In this document: in pieces, positions 32,936-43,609 of the stretch
Layout of the letters: every line of letters begins with the position of its first letter
How positions within the stretch are numbered: the first letter of the stretch is position 1
Origin: an uncultured Flavobacteriaceae bacterium
GTDB taxonomy: Bacteria > Bacteroidota > Bacteroidia > Flavobacteriales > Flavobacteriaceae
Direction: 5' to 3'
NCBI GenBank assembly: GCA_947501845.1
Contig: CANMXP010000018.1
Coordinates: forward strand, 1-64,000
Length of the DNA stretch: 64,000 bases
The notes under the pieces: model-generated
The model's input: the letters and a program-made list of their open reading frames with translations, nothing else
Told to the model about the DNA's origin: nothing
Databases searched by the model: none
Translations under genes and position numbers: made by a program

Positions 32936-34039
32936 TTACTTATTCAGAAGCTTTTCTACTTCATCTGCTATTTGAGTTGTGGCGTTTTCCAATGCCATTT
33001 TTTTTATGTTAGCTCCTAATTCTTTTTGCTTTTCTGGGGATGCTATAAGCTGTGAAAACTTGTTTTCAAAATCTACATCTAAATCTGCTTCTTTTATTAT
33101 CATAGCTGCATCATTATCCACTACTGCCATTGCATTTTTTGTTTGATGATTTTCAGCTACATTTGGAGATGGTATAAAAATGACCGGCTTACCCACGATA
33201 CACAACTCAGAAACCGAGCTAGCTCCAGCTCTAGAAATAACGACATCGGCAGCCGCATAGGCAAAATCCATTTGGTTCAGGAATTCAAAAACCTGCACAT
33301 GCTTTGTATGATCATAAATTTTGTACTGCTGGTAATATAATTTTCCACACTGCCATATAACCTGTACATTTAATGTATCTAAAAAGTCCAATTTACTCTC
33401 GATCAATTCATTTATTCTTCTGGCTCCTAAACTACCTCCCAAAACCAAGAGCGTGTATTTTCCATGTTTTAGATTGAAAAACTCTTTAGCTTTAACCGCT
33501 TTGCTATCCACATTTAATAAATCTCGACGTACTGGATTCCCCGTTTTAATAATTTTCTCCTTCGGAAAGAAACGCTCTAATCCATCATAGGCTACACATA
33601 TTTTTTCTGCTTTTTTTGAGAGCAATTTATTAGTAATTCCTGGGTACGAATTCTGCTCTTGTATTAAACTCGGAATTTTATTCGATGATGCCATATATAA
33701 TAAAGGACCACTAGCAAATCCTCCTGTACCAATTGCAACATCTGGCTTGAACGATTTTATGATTTTTCGTGCATTCCACAAACTACTCACAAGCTTAAAA
33801 GGGAATGCTAAATTTTTCAAACTTAACTTACGCTGTAACCCAGATATCCAAAGCCCTTTAATAGTATACCCTGCTTGAGGTATTTTTTCCATTTCCATTC
33901 TATCATTTGCTCCCACAAACAGAAACTCAGCATCTGGAAAACGAGACCTCAACTCATTTGCTATGGCAATAGCAGGATAAATATGTCCTCCGGTACCCCC
34001 TCCTGATAATATAATTTTGTATGTTTCTTTTTTTGCCAC
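32936..34039 (-). CDS. murG: UDP-GlcNAc transferase MurG
   Basis: Membrane-associated GT-B glycosyltransferase that adds GlcNAc to lipid I to make lipid II. The 367 residues open with the glycine-rich loop [20 protein letters not shown] and carry the acceptor-side [17 protein letters not shown]. In the C-terminal half are [15 protein letters not shown] and the donor-binding region [23 protein letters not shown]. It sits between ftsW and murC on the same strand, with short gaps of 71 and 46 bases. Confidence 0.97.
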   Translation of the reverse strand: MAKKETYKIILSGGGTGGHIYPAIAIANELRSRFPDAEFLFVGANDRMEMEKIPQAGYTIKGLWISGLQRKLSLKNLAFPFKLVSSLWNARKIIKSFKPDVAIGTGGFASGPLLYMASSNKIPSLIQEQNSYPGITNKLLSKKAEKICVAYDGLERFFPKEKIIKTGNPVRRDLLNVDSKAVKAKEFFNLKHGKYTLLVLGGSLGARRINELIESKLDFLDTLNVQVIWQCGKLYYQQYKIYDHTKHVQVFEFLNQMDFAYAAADVVISRAGASSVSELCIVGKPVIFIPSPNVAENHQTKNAMAVVDNDAAMIIKEADLDVDFENKFSQLIASPEKQKELGANIKKMALENATTQIADEVEKLLNK

Positions 34040-34110
34040 TAATTCACAAATGTTTATTTAAAAAATCCAACCTTAAAACAGTTTCACCTTATCTCATTAA
34101 TTTTTAATTT

Positions 34111-35304
34111 TTAAATCGTTTCACTTAAAATTTCTAACGGATTATCTTCCCCAATTTCTTGTTCTTTTATTTCTTCTCGTTTCGCGCTTACGCTTAGGAT
34201 AATCCCTATAGCTAAACACGTCATCCATATGGATGTCCCCCCACTACTCACCAAAGGCAATGTTTGCCCTGTTACAGGAAATAATTCTACAGCCACAGCC
34301 ATATTAATTAATGCCTGAAATACGATAGGCAAGCCAACTCCCAATACTAAAAGCTTACCAAATATGGTATCAGATTTTTGAGATACAATAACAATTCTAA
34401 ACAACAACCACATATAGAGAATTATGATTATAAAACCTCCTATCAAACCATATTCTTCTATAATAATTGCAAAAATGAAATCTGATGATGATTGTGGTAA
34501 AGCATGTTTTTGAATGCTTTTACCTGGCCCAACGCCAAAAACTTTACCCGATGCTATAGCTATTTTTGCTTTCTCTATTTGATAGTCCGCATCAGTATCT
34601 TTATTATTTGAGTAGTTCTTAATTCTATTTTCCCAGGTAGTTACTTTAACATGCAACGGGCCTGTTGTTAATTTTGCAAACATGACAAAGAATACCAAAG
34701 CCACTAAGCCCGAACCTATTATCACCCCCAAATAACGTACAGGATACCCTCCTAAAAACACCAAAAAGAGCACCATTAAAAATATAATGGCAGCTGTTGA
34801 AAAATTTGATGGTAAGATTAAAGCCAATACCATAAAAACAGGCAACCAAAGCGGAAGGATAGATTTCCTCAAGGTAATATTAACATCTTTAATTTTCGAC
34901 ATGTATCGCGCTACATAAACCATAAGCACCACAGAGGCAAAAGTTGATGTTTGAAAAGACATACCCACAATAGGTATTTTAATCCATCTACTAGCACTGG
35001 CCCCTCCCATAACTGTACCCTGCAACATCGTAATAACCAACAAAACCAAAACTATTGGAATCATAACCAAAGACAACCCTTTAAAATATCTATATGGAAT
35101 TTTATGCACACCATACATAATAGCAAACCCCAAAAACAAATGCATAAAATGCTTTACAAACGAGATAAACGTATTACCGTTATGCTTAACGTACGCTAAA
35201 TCACTAGCAGCACTATAAACAGGTAAAAACGAAGCTATTGCCAACAACGCTACTATAGCCCAAATTAACCGATCTCCTTTTATGTTTTTAAATACTGTTT
35301 GCAT
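34111..35304 (-). CDS. ftsW: Septal peptidoglycan polymerase FtsW
   Basis: SEDS-family glycosyltransferase that polymerises lipid II at the septum with FtsI. The 397 residues contain about ten membrane segments. The conserved SEDS features are seen in GGASASRWIKIP, the loop FGVGPGKSIQKHALPQSSSDFIFA with the putative catalytic region, IEEYGLIGG and the final PLVSSGGTSIWM. A short charged C-terminal tail (KREEIKEQEIGEDN) faces the cytoplasm. It lies between murD and murG. A 130-base spacer separates it from murD and contains two small GC-richer hairpins (35320-35345) that look like an interspersed repeat. Confidence 0.96.
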   Translation of the reverse strand: MQTVFKNIKGDRLIWAIVALLAIASFLPVYSAASDLAYVKHNGNTFISFVKHFMHLFLGFAIMYGVHKIPYRYFKGLSLVMIPIVLVLLVITMLQGTVMGGASASRWIKIPIVGMSFQTSTFASVVLMVYVARYMSKIKDVNITLRKSILPLWLPVFMVLALILPSNFSTAAIIFLMVLFLVFLGGYPVRYLGVIIGSGLVALVFFVMFAKLTTGPLHVKVTTWENRIKNYSNNKDTDADYQIEKAKIAIASGKVFGVGPGKSIQKHALPQSSSDFIFAIIIEEYGLIGGFIIIILYMWLLFRIVIVSQKSDTIFGKLLVLGVGLPIVFQALINMAVAVELFPVTGQTLPLVSSGGTSIWMTCLAIGIILSVSAKREEIKEQEIGEDNPLEILSETI

Positions 35305-35436
35305 TTCTATCTGTCCTTTCGGACACCTTCCCTAAGGGAAGACGTTATTTTATTATACTTTTATATTTCTTTATTCTTTTTGCTCTCACTTCACTTCAAT
35401 TATGCTCAAAGTGACATGTAGAAGAATACCTAAAAA

Positions 35437-36768
35437 TTATAAATTCCTTACTGCATTTTTAAATTGACGCCCTCTATCTTCATAGTTTTCAAACAAATCA
35501 AAACTTGCACATGCTGGCGACAATAAAACACTATCTCCAGCTTCGGAAATTTTATAGGCAATTTTCACTGCCTCACTCATAAACTGTGTTTCAACAATAA
35601 TATCAACCATACCCCCAAACGTTTGCATAAGTTTCTCATTATCTTCACCCAAACAAATAATAGCTTTCACTTTTTCATTCACAAAAGCGAACAATTCTTC
35701 ATAGTTATTACCCTTATCTTCGCCACCAACAATCCAAACAGTAGGCGCATCCATACTTTCCAAAGCATAGTATGTAGCATTTACGTTTGTTGCTTTGGAA
35801 TCGTTTATATATTGAACTTTATTAATCTTTAAAACGTGTTCTAAACGATGTTCAACACCTTGAAAGTTTTCCAAACTCTCTCTTATGGTTTGTTTTCTAA
35901 TTTTCAACAAATGCGAGACTGTCGAGGCAGCCATAGCATTTTTTATATTGTGTTTTCCTTCTAATGTTAGTTTTGTTGTTGGCATAATTATTTGATTGTT
36001 ATTAATCGTTATCTTTATATAATTGTCTTCTAAATACGCACCATTCTCAATTCGTTTTGTTAAGGAAAATGGCAGTAATGTAGATTGAACTGGGTGTTTT
36101 TTTAAATACTCGTCTATAACTTCATCATCTGCATCATAAATCAAATAATCCGCTTTTGTTTGATTCATTGCTATTCTGAATTTTGAAGCGATATACTTTT
36201 CAAATTGATAGTCATACCTATCTAAATGATCAGGTGTAATATTTGTAATAATTGCTATATGCGGCTTAAAATCAATGATATCATCTAGTTGAAAACTGCT
36301 AATTTCCAGCACATAATTATCGTAATCTTCCTCCAGAACCTGTTTAGCAAAACTGTCTCCTATATTACCAGCCAGCCCCACATTTAATTCTTGTTTTAAA
36401 ATATGATGCGTTAAAGAGGCTGTTGTTGTTTTACCATTACTACCTGTAATTCCAACTACAGTAGCCTGTGCGAACTTTGATGCAAATTCAATTTCAGACA
36501 CTACCAATATTCCCTTATCACGAATCTGTTTTACCAGAGACACTTTATCAGGAATCCCTGGGCTTTTCATAACAACATCTGCATTCAGAATTTTATCTTC
36601 TGAATGTTTTTCATCCTCCCATTCAATCTCATTATGTATAAGAACTTGTTTATATTTTTCTTTAATTGCCCCTTTATCAGAAACAAAAACATCATATCCT
36701 TTTTCTTTTCCCAAAAGCGCAGTACCAATACCACTTTCACCTCCTCCTAATATGACTAATCTTTTCAT
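35437..36768 (-). CDS. murD: UDP-MurNAc-L-alanine--D-glutamate ligase MurD
   Basis: Cytoplasmic Mur ligase that adds D-glutamate. The 443 residues start with the MurD-type nucleotide fold VILGGGESGIGTALL and have the ATP loop VVGITGSNGKTTTASLTHHI. The D-H-L-D-R segment NITPDHLDRYDY and the C-terminal INDSKATNVNATYYALES, typical of MurD, follow, ending with LLSPACASFDLFENYEDRG. The usual dcw neighbour mraY is displaced here by a small four-helix-bundle gene that lies 14 bases upstream. Confidence 0.97.
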   Translation of the reverse strand: MKRLVILGGGESGIGTALLGKEKGYDVFVSDKGAIKEKYKQVLIHNEIEWEDEKHSEDKILNADVVMKSPGIPDKVSLVKQIRDKGILVVSEIEFASKFAQATVVGITGSNGKTTTASLTHHILKQELNVGLAGNIGDSFAKQVLEEDYDNYVLEISSFQLDDIIDFKPHIAIITNITPDHLDRYDYQFEKYIASKFRIAMNQTKADYLIYDADDEVIDEYLKKHPVQSTLLPFSLTKRIENGAYLEDNYIKITINNNQIIMPTTKLTLEGKHNIKNAMAASTVSHLLKIRKQTIRESLENFQGVEHRLEHVLKINKVQYINDSKATNVNATYYALESMDAPTVWIVGGEDKGNNYEELFAFVNEKVKAIICLGEDNEKLMQTFGGMVDIIVETQFMSEAVKIAYKISEAGDSVLLSPACASFDLFENYEDRGRQFKNAVRNL

Positions 36769-36770
36769 TT

Positions 36771-37162
36771 ACGATTTTAGAATTACGATTTACGATTCCT
36801 CATAGTTCTAATCGAAGCAAACGTTATCGACAGCAACTCATTTGCTTCAACATGTAATCGCTTTATTTCCTCTTCCTCTTTATTACCAACTTCCTTAAGC
36901 AATTCCAGAAAATACATACTCTCATCAGCTTCTTCTTCTACAATTTTTAACTTATTTATAAAATCGGCATCCGATTTAGCTCTGCAAGCTGTTCTATAAT
37001 TGGCCCCAACCGAACTCGAGCACCTTATTAGTTGATTGCAGTATGCATTAAATTCTCTTGAAACAGGAAATTTTGCACATAAATACCAGCAATCTGATGC
37101 AAAAATTTTTGTTCTTTTTTTTAAAGCCTCTTTCATATACTAATTCTTAAATCTAAAATCGT
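36771..37162. repeat. 11-bp inverted repeats bracketing the four-helix-bundle gene
   Basis: ACGATTTTAGA at 36771-36781 is the exact inverse of TCTAAAATCGT at 37152-37162. Between them lies only the four-helix-bundle gene. The left end also has partial tandem repeats of TTACGATT. Confidence 0.6.
36783..37136 (-). CDS. Four-helix-bundle protein (S23/IVP type) inside the dcw cluster
   Basis: A 117-residue protein of the four-helix-bundle family related to proteins encoded in 23S rRNA intervening sequences. Diagnostic segments are FPVSREFNAYCNQLIRCSSSVGANYRTACRAKS, which is the conserved 'SVGANY.EA...S' helix, and the following FINKLKIVEEEADESMYFLELL. The function of this family is unknown. It is not a normal dcw gene: it separates murD from mraY, is read in the same direction, and is flanked by perfect 11-bp inverted repeats, which points to insertion as a small mobile unit. 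It probably does not disrupt cluster transcription. Confidence 0.88.
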   Translation of the reverse strand: MKEALKKRTKIFASDCWYLCAKFPVSREFNAYCNQLIRCSSSVGANYRTACRAKSDADFINKLKIVEEEADESMYFLELLKEVGNKEEEEIKRLHVEANELLSITFASIRTMRNRKS

Positions 37163-37177
37163 ACTTCGTAAATTTGA

Positions 37178-38419
37178 TTATCTAATTTTCAATGTTACTA
37201 TTGAAAGAATAGCTAATAGAATCCCCACAATCCAAAATCGAGTTACAATTTTGCTTTCATGGTATCCTAATTTTTGATAGTGATGGTGTAACGGCGACAT
37301 TTTAAAAATGCGACGCCCTTCACCATATTTTTTCTTGGTATATTTAAACCAGCTTACCTGCATGACCACCGATAAGTTTTCTGCTAAAAAAATGCCGCAT
37401 AGCACAGGAATTAGCCATTCTTTGCGAACCGCAATGGCGATAACCGCAATAATACCTCCAATCGTTAAACTTCCAGTATCTCCCATAAAAACTTGGGCTG
37501 GAAATGTGTTATACCATAAGAAACCTACCAATGCCCCCACAAAAGCTGCGATATAAATAGTAATTTCCTCCACTCTGGGGATATACATAATATTGAGATA
37601 GTCTGAGAAAATAATATTACCAGACACCCATGCGAATATCCCTAAAGTAAGCACTATGATTGCTGATGTACCAGCTGCCAATCCATCAATACCATCTGTA
37701 AGGTTTGCACCATTTGAAACAGCAGTTATAATAAAAATGCTAACCAAAATGAAAATAATCCAAGCATATTTATCTAAATCAGGGCTTATCCATGTAACAA
37801 GCTTTGCATAGTCAAACTCATTTCCTTTCACAAAAGGAATGGTTGTTTTGGTTGACTTTGCCTCATCTTTAAAAAGTTTTGATGACGCTATATCTGCATC
37901 TGAAGCCAACATTTCCTGCTGTATTTCAATAGAGAGCTTTTCCTTTATAGTTACATCTGAATGAAAAAAGAAAGTCGCACCAACTATAATACCAAGACCA
38001 ACCTGCCCAAGAATCTTAAATCGGCCTTTCAACCCTTCTTTATCATTTTTAAACTTCTTAATGTAATCATCAATAAACCCAATAACACCCATCCAAAGTG
38101 TTGTCACGATTAGCAAAATGATGTAAATATTTTCTAGTTTAGATAGCAATAGCACAGGGATTAGTGTTGCCAGAATAATAATAACACCTCCCATGGTTGG
38201 CGTACCTGCTTTTTCCTGTTGCCCCTTCAGACCTAAATCCCTAATCGTTTCTCCCACTTGTTGTTTTTGTAAAAAACGTATAATTCGTTTTCCGTATATG
38301 GTTGAAATAAGCAGTGATAAAATCATTGCCAAAGCAGCTCTAAAGGTTAAAAAACCAAAAAGTGTAGCTCCAGGGAATTGAAACTGTTTTTCTAAATAAT
38401 CAAATAGATAATACAACAT
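37178..38419 (-). CDS. mraY: Phospho-MurNAc-pentapeptide transferase MraY
   Basis: Integral membrane enzyme that transfers phospho-MurNAc-pentapeptide to undecaprenyl phosphate, making lipid I. The 413 residues have about ten membrane spans and the key motifs [29 protein letters not shown] (aspartate pair), [27 protein letters not shown] and the histidine motif [12 protein letters not shown]. The larger size compared with E. coli (360) comes from a periplasmic insertion around residues 155-205 ([14 protein letters not shown]...), usual in Bacteroidetes. It starts one base after murE ends. Confidence 0.97.
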   Translation of the reverse strand: MLYYLFDYLEKQFQFPGATLFGFLTFRAALAMILSLLISTIYGKRIIRFLQKQQVGETIRDLGLKGQQEKAGTPTMGGVIIILATLIPVLLLSKLENIYIILLIVTTLWMGVIGFIDDYIKKFKNDKEGLKGRFKILGQVGLGIIVGATFFFHSDVTIKEKLSIEIQQEMLASDADIASSKLFKDEAKSTKTTIPFVKGNEFDYAKLVTWISPDLDKYAWIIFILVSIFIITAVSNGANLTDGIDGLAAGTSAIIVLTLGIFAWVSGNIIFSDYLNIMYIPRVEEITIYIAAFVGALVGFLWYNTFPAQVFMGDTGSLTIGGIIAVIAIAVRKEWLIPVLCGIFLAENLSVVMQVSWFKYTKKKYGEGRRIFKMSPLHHHYQKLGYHESKIVTRFWIVGILLAILSIVTLKIR

Positions 38420-38420
38420 G

Positions 38421-39884
38421 CTATTTTTGTATTTGCTTTAAAAATTCTTGTACTATTTCATAATCATCAAAATCAAAGCGTTCACCTTTAATTTCTTGAT
38501 ACGTTTCATGCCCCTTCCCTGCTATTAAAATAATATCGTTGGGTCTCGCTAATTGACAAGCCGTTTTAATAGCCTGTTTTCTATCGACAATGGTTACTAT
38601 TTTTTTATAATTCTGAGGTTCAACACCTTTTTCTATATCATTAAGAATATCTTCTGGAACTTCACTACGCGGGTTATCACTTGTAAAAATGACTTTGGTA
38701 CTTAAAGCTGAAGCTATATGGCCCATTTTTGGTCGTTTGGTCTTATCTCTATCCCCCCCACAGCCAACAACCGTAATAAGTTCTTCATTTTTAGTCCGGA
38801 TGCTATTAATGGTTTCCAATACATTCTTTAATGCATCTGGTGTATGTGCGTAGTCTATTATAGCCGTAATGTTTTCATCTGAAATCAAATACTGAAAACG
38901 CCCACTTACATTATCTAATTCGCTTATTAAGCGCAATATCTCAACCTTTTCTAAGCCTAACAATTCCGCAGTGGCATAAATAGCCAATATGTTGTACGCA
39001 TTAAACCCTCCTATAAGTCGTGCCCAAACCTCGCTATCGTTTATTTTAAGCAAAAGCCCGCTAAATTGATTTTCCAGAATTTGGGCTTTATAATCAGCAT
39101 AACCCTTTAAAGCATAAGTAAGTTTTCGAGCCTTGGTATTTTGTAGCATAACAAGTCCGTTTTTATCATCTACATTTACCAATGCAAAGGCTTTTTCTGA
39201 AAGCCCATCAAAAAACATTTTCTTAACATCCCTATATTCCGCAAATGTTTTATGATAGTCTAAATGATCGTGAGATAGATTCGTAAATATTCCGCCTTCA
39301 AACACTAGCCCTTCTGTTCTATATTGATGAATACCATGGGAACTTACTTCCATAAAGCAAAATTCAACACCTTCAGCATTCATCTCCTTTAAATACTTAT
39401 TTATAGTTAATGAATCTGGAGTGGTATGCGTTGCTTTATACTCCGTATCATCAACCATTATTTTAACCGTTGACAACAACCCAACTTTATAACCTGCTTT
39501 TTTAAATAATTGATACAACAAACTTGCTATAGTTGTTTTCCCATTAGTACCTGTAACACCAACAAGTTTCAAATTCTCGGATGGCGTATCATAATAATTG
39601 GAGCCTATAACAGCTAAAGCTTTACTAGAATTATCTACCTCCACATATGTAACTCCATCAATTAATGTTTCTGGCAATGTTTCACACACAACAGCTATAG
39701 CACCATTCTTTACAGCCGCATTAATAAAATGATGTCCATCAACAACATTTCCGCTGATGGCAACAAATAAATCACCATCGTTAATTTTTCGGGAATCAAA
39801 ATCAACAGCCTTAACATCAATGCCCGTACCACCAACCACAGCATTAATCGTTACCTTATACAATATGTCCTTTAGTGCAATCAT
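38421..39884 (-). CDS. murE: UDP-MurNAc-tripeptide synthetase MurE
   Basis: Mur ligase that adds the third amino acid. The 487 residues include the ATP loop [19 protein letters not shown], the substrate segment [18 protein letters not shown] and the C-terminal [14 protein letters not shown]. The DNPR motif is the one found in meso-diaminopimelate-adding enzymes, so the peptidoglycan is predicted to contain meso-DAP. The start overlaps the end of ftsI by four bases (ATGA), and mraY follows after one base. Confidence 0.97.
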   Translation of the reverse strand: MIALKDILYKVTINAVVGGTGIDVKAVDFDSRKINDGDLFVAISGNVVDGHHFINAAVKNGAIAVVCETLPETLIDGVTYVEVDNSSKALAVIGSNYYDTPSENLKLVGVTGTNGKTTIASLLYQLFKKAGYKVGLLSTVKIMVDDTEYKATHTTPDSLTINKYLKEMNAEGVEFCFMEVSSHGIHQYRTEGLVFEGGIFTNLSHDHLDYHKTFAEYRDVKKMFFDGLSEKAFALVNVDDKNGLVMLQNTKARKLTYALKGYADYKAQILENQFSGLLLKINDSEVWARLIGGFNAYNILAIYATAELLGLEKVEILRLISELDNVSGRFQYLISDENITAIIDYAHTPDALKNVLETINSIRTKNEELITVVGCGGDRDKTKRPKMGHIASALSTKVIFTSDNPRSEVPEDILNDIEKGVEPQNYKKIVTIVDRKQAIKTACQLARPNDIILIAGKGHETYQEIKGERFDFDDYEIVQEFLKQIQK

Positions 39885-41896
39885 GAAGCTTTTAAAACTA
39901 TGGTTTGATTATTTTTTAACTTCTCATTTTTATTTACAGATTGAGCTTTCACGACACCTCTTCCATCAAGCTTCACTTTTATATCAACATCCATATTCTC
40001 CAAAAGCGCTAAAGCATCCATTGCTGGCAAACCAACCACATTTGGCATGATTGTTTTATAGGTTTTCGCTGTTTGATAATAAGTATCATATTCTTTTTCC
40101 ACCAACGGATTTTTCACTTCAAGCGAATTAATCTGATTGGTTAAAGGTGTTTCTATAAATATTTTTTGAGCTATTTTTTTAAAAACAGGACCAGATACAT
40201 CGGCTCCATAATAACCGACATCTCTATCTGGTTCGTGAATAACTACAATACATGAATATTTAGGGTTATCTGCTGGAAAATAGCCCGCAAACGATGAGAT
40301 ATAATTTAATTTTTCTTTATCTCTGTAATCTTTTTGACATGTGCCTGTTTTCCCTGCCATAGAGAAATTTTTAGAATACAACCCATTTCCAGTCCCATGT
40401 TTTTTCTCCACGACATTTTTCAATAATTGACGTACTTTAACAATTGTTTCCTTAGAGCATATTTGCTTGTTAATGACTTCCTTTTCATAAGGCACAATCA
40501 CTTCATCAAACTCTTTAACTTCTTTTAAAAATTGAGGTTTTACCATTTCTCCTCCATTAGCAATGGCATTATAAAACGTTAATGTTTGTAGCGGTGTAAA
40601 AGACACACCATAACCATAAGCCATCCATTGTAACGCAATACCACTCCATCGTCCATTTTTAATTCTGGGATCTGGAATAATAGGACTTGGCTCTCCAATA
40701 ATTGGAATATCCAACTTTTGATTCAAGCTCATATCGTATAACCTATCAACAAACATGCTTGGCTTCTTCTTATAAGCTTGATCTATTGCCTTAACTATCC
40801 CTGTATTTGATGAGACCTCGAAAGCTTCTGAAACAGATATCTTTCCGTAGCCACCATATCTAGAATCACGGACTTTTTTACCATAAAAAGTAAGAATTCC
40901 TTTTTCCGTGTCTACTACATCGCTAGTATCTATAACTTTATCTTCTAAAGCAGCAGTAACAGCCATTAACTTAAAAGTAGAACCTGATTCATGACTTTCG
41001 CCAACCGCATAATTTAATCGTTCATAATACAAACCTTTATTATTTCTTCCTAAATTAGAAATAGCCTTCACCTCCCCTGTTTTAGTTTCCATAACAACCA
41101 CACAACCATGATCTGCCTTGTACTTATCCAACTGCTCCAGAAGCGCATGGTGCGCGATGTCTTGAATATTAACATCAATCGTTGTATACACATCATAACC
41201 ATCTTTTGGCTCTATTTGATTAAAATCCGTAAGCGGCTTCCATTTATTTTTCCCGATTTTCTGCTTTAAACGCTTGCCATCAGTCCCCCTTAAGTATTTT
41301 TCCCCAAAAGCACCATCAATTCCAGGCCTGGTCACATTTCCTTGATCATCAAACCGCTCGTAACCAATGGTCCGTCTTGCAATACTCCCCATTGGAAATT
41401 CTCGTCTTGTTGTTTGCTCAACAATAAATCCACCAGAAATAGCCCCACGTTTTAGCAGTGGAAAATTTCTAAACCGAACATAATCTGTATAATTAATATT
41501 TTTAACTAATAGGTAATATTGATTTTTATTCGACCTCGCCTTCCTTATTTCTTTTTCATAATAACCCGAAGACCTCCCCAAATACCCCGACAACGAATCA
41601 CACAAAGGCTTTATAAATTCTTCGAAAGTTTGCTGTTGAGATGTTACTGCATCTATAGCAATGTTGTATTTAGGAATTGACGTTGCCAACAAACTCCCAT
41701 CATCGGCATACACATTACCTCTATTAGCAGGTATGGCTATATCCTTAATATCCCTTTTATCAACTAAAGCACGATATTTATCTCCTTGCAAAAATTGGAT
41801 ACTCAGCAATTTAAACATCACAGCAAGCCCAAAGACGAACATACATCCTGCTATAAAATACAATCGGTTTAATATGCCTTTTTCGTTTACTGCCAA
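39881..41896 (-). CDS. ftsI: Penicillin-binding protein FtsI (PBP3), with PASTA domain
   Basis: Septal transpeptidase that cross-links peptidoglycan together with FtsW. The 671 residues have one membrane anchor (residues 11-30), a dimerisation domain and a transpeptidase domain. The active-site motifs are SGSTFKLM (SxxK), SSNTGI (SxN) and GKTGTCQK (KTG). A single PASTA domain (PNVVGLPAMDALALLENMDV) closes the protein, as is usual in Bacteroidetes and unlike E. coli FtsI. It lies between ftsL-like and murE, overlapping murE by four bases. Confidence 0.96.
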   Translation of the reverse strand: MAVNEKGILNRLYFIAGCMFVFGLAVMFKLLSIQFLQGDKYRALVDKRDIKDIAIPANRGNVYADDGSLLATSIPKYNIAIDAVTSQQQTFEEFIKPLCDSLSGYLGRSSGYYEKEIRKARSNKNQYYLLVKNINYTDYVRFRNFPLLKRGAISGGFIVEQTTRREFPMGSIARRTIGYERFDDQGNVTRPGIDGAFGEKYLRGTDGKRLKQKIGKNKWKPLTDFNQIEPKDGYDVYTTIDVNIQDIAHHALLEQLDKYKADHGCVVVMETKTGEVKAISNLGRNNKGLYYERLNYAVGESHESGSTFKLMAVTAALEDKVIDTSDVVDTEKGILTFYGKKVRDSRYGGYGKISVSEAFEVSSNTGIVKAIDQAYKKKPSMFVDRLYDMSLNQKLDIPIIGEPSPIIPDPRIKNGRWSGIALQWMAYGYGVSFTPLQTLTFYNAIANGGEMVKPQFLKEVKEFDEVIVPYEKEVINKQICSKETIVKVRQLLKNVVEKKHGTGNGLYSKNFSMAGKTGTCQKDYRDKEKLNYISSFAGYFPADNPKYSCIVVIHEPDRDVGYYGADVSGPVFKKIAQKIFIETPLTNQINSLEVKNPLVEKEYDTYYQTAKTYKTIMPNVVGLPAMDALALLENMDVDIKVKLDGRGVVKAQSVNKNEKLKNNQTIVLKAS

Positions 41897-41905
41897 GGGC
41901 TTACT

Positions 41906-42223
41906 TTATTTTTGAGATTTAACCTTTATTTTCTTAGGCGGAATCACCGAGGGTGACAAACCTTTTTCTTTCATTTTACTAATAACCGCCGACTCCATTT
42001 TAAGCCTCATGAGCCTAGAGCGCCCATCTACAAATGCCGAGCGCATTTCTTTAACTTCATTTTTTAACCGAGCAATTTCATATACTTTTTTATCAGCACT
42101 ATGCGAACTTGCTATCATTATAATTGCCAAGACAGAAACAAAAATGATGAACCTCCAATTCTTAAAAGAGTCATCACTAACCAAAAAAGTCCCTTTTAAT
42201 ATGTTGTAGATATTTTTTTTCAT
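41906..42223 (-). CDS. ftsL: FtsL-like division protein
   Basis: A 105-residue bitopic protein in the ftsL position between rsmH and ftsI. It has one membrane segment (FIIFVSVLAIIMIAS, residues 25-40) and a following heptad region (KKVYEIARLKNEVKEMRSAF, to about residue 85), as expected for the FtsL subunit that couples FtsQ and FtsB-like partners to FtsI/FtsW. The C-terminal tail is very basic (PPKKIKVKSQK). Sequence conservation of FtsL is low, so the name rests on size, topology and gene order. It ends nine bases before ftsI and starts directly after the rsmH stop. Confidence 0.88.
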   Translation of the reverse strand: MKKNIYNILKGTFLVSDDSFKNWRFIIFVSVLAIIMIASSHSADKKVYEIARLKNEVKEMRSAFVDGRSRLMRLKMESAVISKMKEKGLSPSVIPPKKIKVKSQK

Positions 42224-43132
42224 CTATAGTTTTTCTGCAATTCGTAATTTTGCACTTCTAGCCCTACTATTTGTATTAACCTCTTCTTTTGAAGGAACAA
42301 TCAAACTATTTACTTTTTTTAATGGCACTTCAAAATTCCCAAACATATCGCGCTCTGGCTCACCCTCAAACATGCCATTTCTAATAAAACGTTTCACCAG
42401 CCTATCTTCGAGAGAATGATAGGATATAAAACTTAACCGACCGCCTTTAAACAAAATTTCTGGTGTTTGCTCCAAAAACTCTTTTAAAACCTCAATTTCC
42501 TGATTCACCTCTATTCGAATGGCCTGATAAATTTGTGCCAGCACTTTGTTTTCATGCCGTGGCGGCAAAAACTTCCTTAAAACTCCTTTTAGCTGCTCGC
42601 TTGTTACTATAACCTCCGTTTTTCTATGTTCAACAATCAATCTTGCCATAGCTGGTGCTGCACGCAATTCTCCATATTGCAAAAACACCTGTTTCAACTG
42701 TTCTTCTTCATATTCATTCACCACATGAAAAGCAGACAATTCGTTTTGCTGATTCATCCGCATATCCAAATCTGCCTCAAAACGTGTAGAAAAACCACGC
42801 TCTGCAACATCGAATTGATGCGAAGAGACTCCAAAATCTGCCAAAACCCCATCCACTTGTTTAACCCCATGAAATCGCAAAAAGCGTTTCACATATCTAA
42901 AGTTTTCATGAATCAGTGTAAACCTAGGGTCGTCAATTGTATTTTCGAGAGCATCTTCGTCTTGATCGAAAGCAAACAGTCTCCCATGCTCACCGAGCCT
43001 TCTTAATATTTCCTTACTATGACCTCCACCACCAAAAGTTACATCCACATAGACTCCATCTGCTTTGACATCTAAGCCATCAACAGTTTCTTTTAACAAT
43101 ACAGGGTTATGATATTCCATGGTCTTCATCAT
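42224..43132 (-). CDS. rsmH: 16S rRNA m4C1402 methyltransferase RsmH
   Basis: SAM-dependent methyltransferase (MraW) acting on cytidine 1402 in the ribosomal P site. The 302 residues carry YHNPVLLKETVDGL at the start, the SAM loop VYVDVTFGGGGHSKEILRRL, GVLADFGVSSHQFDVAERGFS, and the C-terminal LSFISYHSLEDRLVKRF and NSRARSAKLR. The frame opens at MMKTM; the methionine directly before EYHNPV (43120) is the usual start of the family and reduces the overlap with mraZ from 26 to 14 bases. Confidence 0.96.
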   Translation of the reverse strand: MMKTMEYHNPVLLKETVDGLDVKADGVYVDVTFGGGGHSKEILRRLGEHGRLFAFDQDEDALENTIDDPRFTLIHENFRYVKRFLRFHGVKQVDGVLADFGVSSHQFDVAERGFSTRFEADLDMRMNQQNELSAFHVVNEYEEEQLKQVFLQYGELRAAPAMARLIVEHRKTEVIVTSEQLKGVLRKFLPPRHENKVLAQIYQAIRIEVNQEIEVLKEFLEQTPEILFKGGRLSFISYHSLEDRLVKRFIRNGMFEGEPERDMFGNFEVPLKKVNSLIVPSKEEVNTNSRARSAKLRIAEKL

Positions 43133-43577
43133 CTTGTCCCATTACTTCTTCAGCTAAATCCGCAAAATCTATAGCCGCATCATCAATAGCTTGTTCATAC
43201 AAATCTTTATCCCATATTTCAATAATATTTATAGCCGAGGCTACTACTATATGTTTTGAAATATTAGCGAACACCGTTAAATCCTTTGGTATTAGCAAGC
43301 GCCCATTAATATCAACATCTACCATTTTTGCTCCAGCCGTGAATCTTCGAATAAAATCGTTGTTCTTCTTTTTAAACTTATTAAGCTTATTCATTTTTTG
43401 CATTAAAATTTGCCACTCACCCATTGGGTATAACTCCAAACACTTCTGAAATACAGAACGACGCAACACAAAACCATCTGGCAAAATAGAAGACAGCTGC
43501 TTTTTTAAAGAAGCTGGCATCATCAACCTACCCTTTGCATCTACTTTGCAATCGTATGTTCCTGTTATTAAGTCCAA
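43107..43577 (-). CDS. mraZ: Transcriptional regulator MraZ
   Basis: A 156-residue DNA-binding protein with two SpoVT-AbrB-type half domains, marked by DAKGRLMMPASL (residues about 13-24) and DINGRLLIPKDL (about 88-99). MraZ forms rings and binds tandem short repeats upstream of its own gene, repressing the dcw cluster. Three such boxes are present about 50-75 bases upstream here. The C-terminal tail after residue 130 is acidic (EEVMGQDDEDHG). It is the first gene of the cluster and overlaps rsmH. Confidence 0.96.
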   Translation of the reverse strand: MDLITGTYDCKVDAKGRLMMPASLKKQLSSILPDGFVLRRSVFQKCLELYPMGEWQILMQKMNKLNKFKKKNNDFIRRFTAGAKMVDVDINGRLLIPKDLTVFANISKHIVVASAINIIEIWDKDLYEQAIDDAAIDFADLAEEVMGQDDEDHGIS

Positions 43578-43609
43578 AACGGTTTATTGAAATTCTAACG
43601 TTTAAGTTT

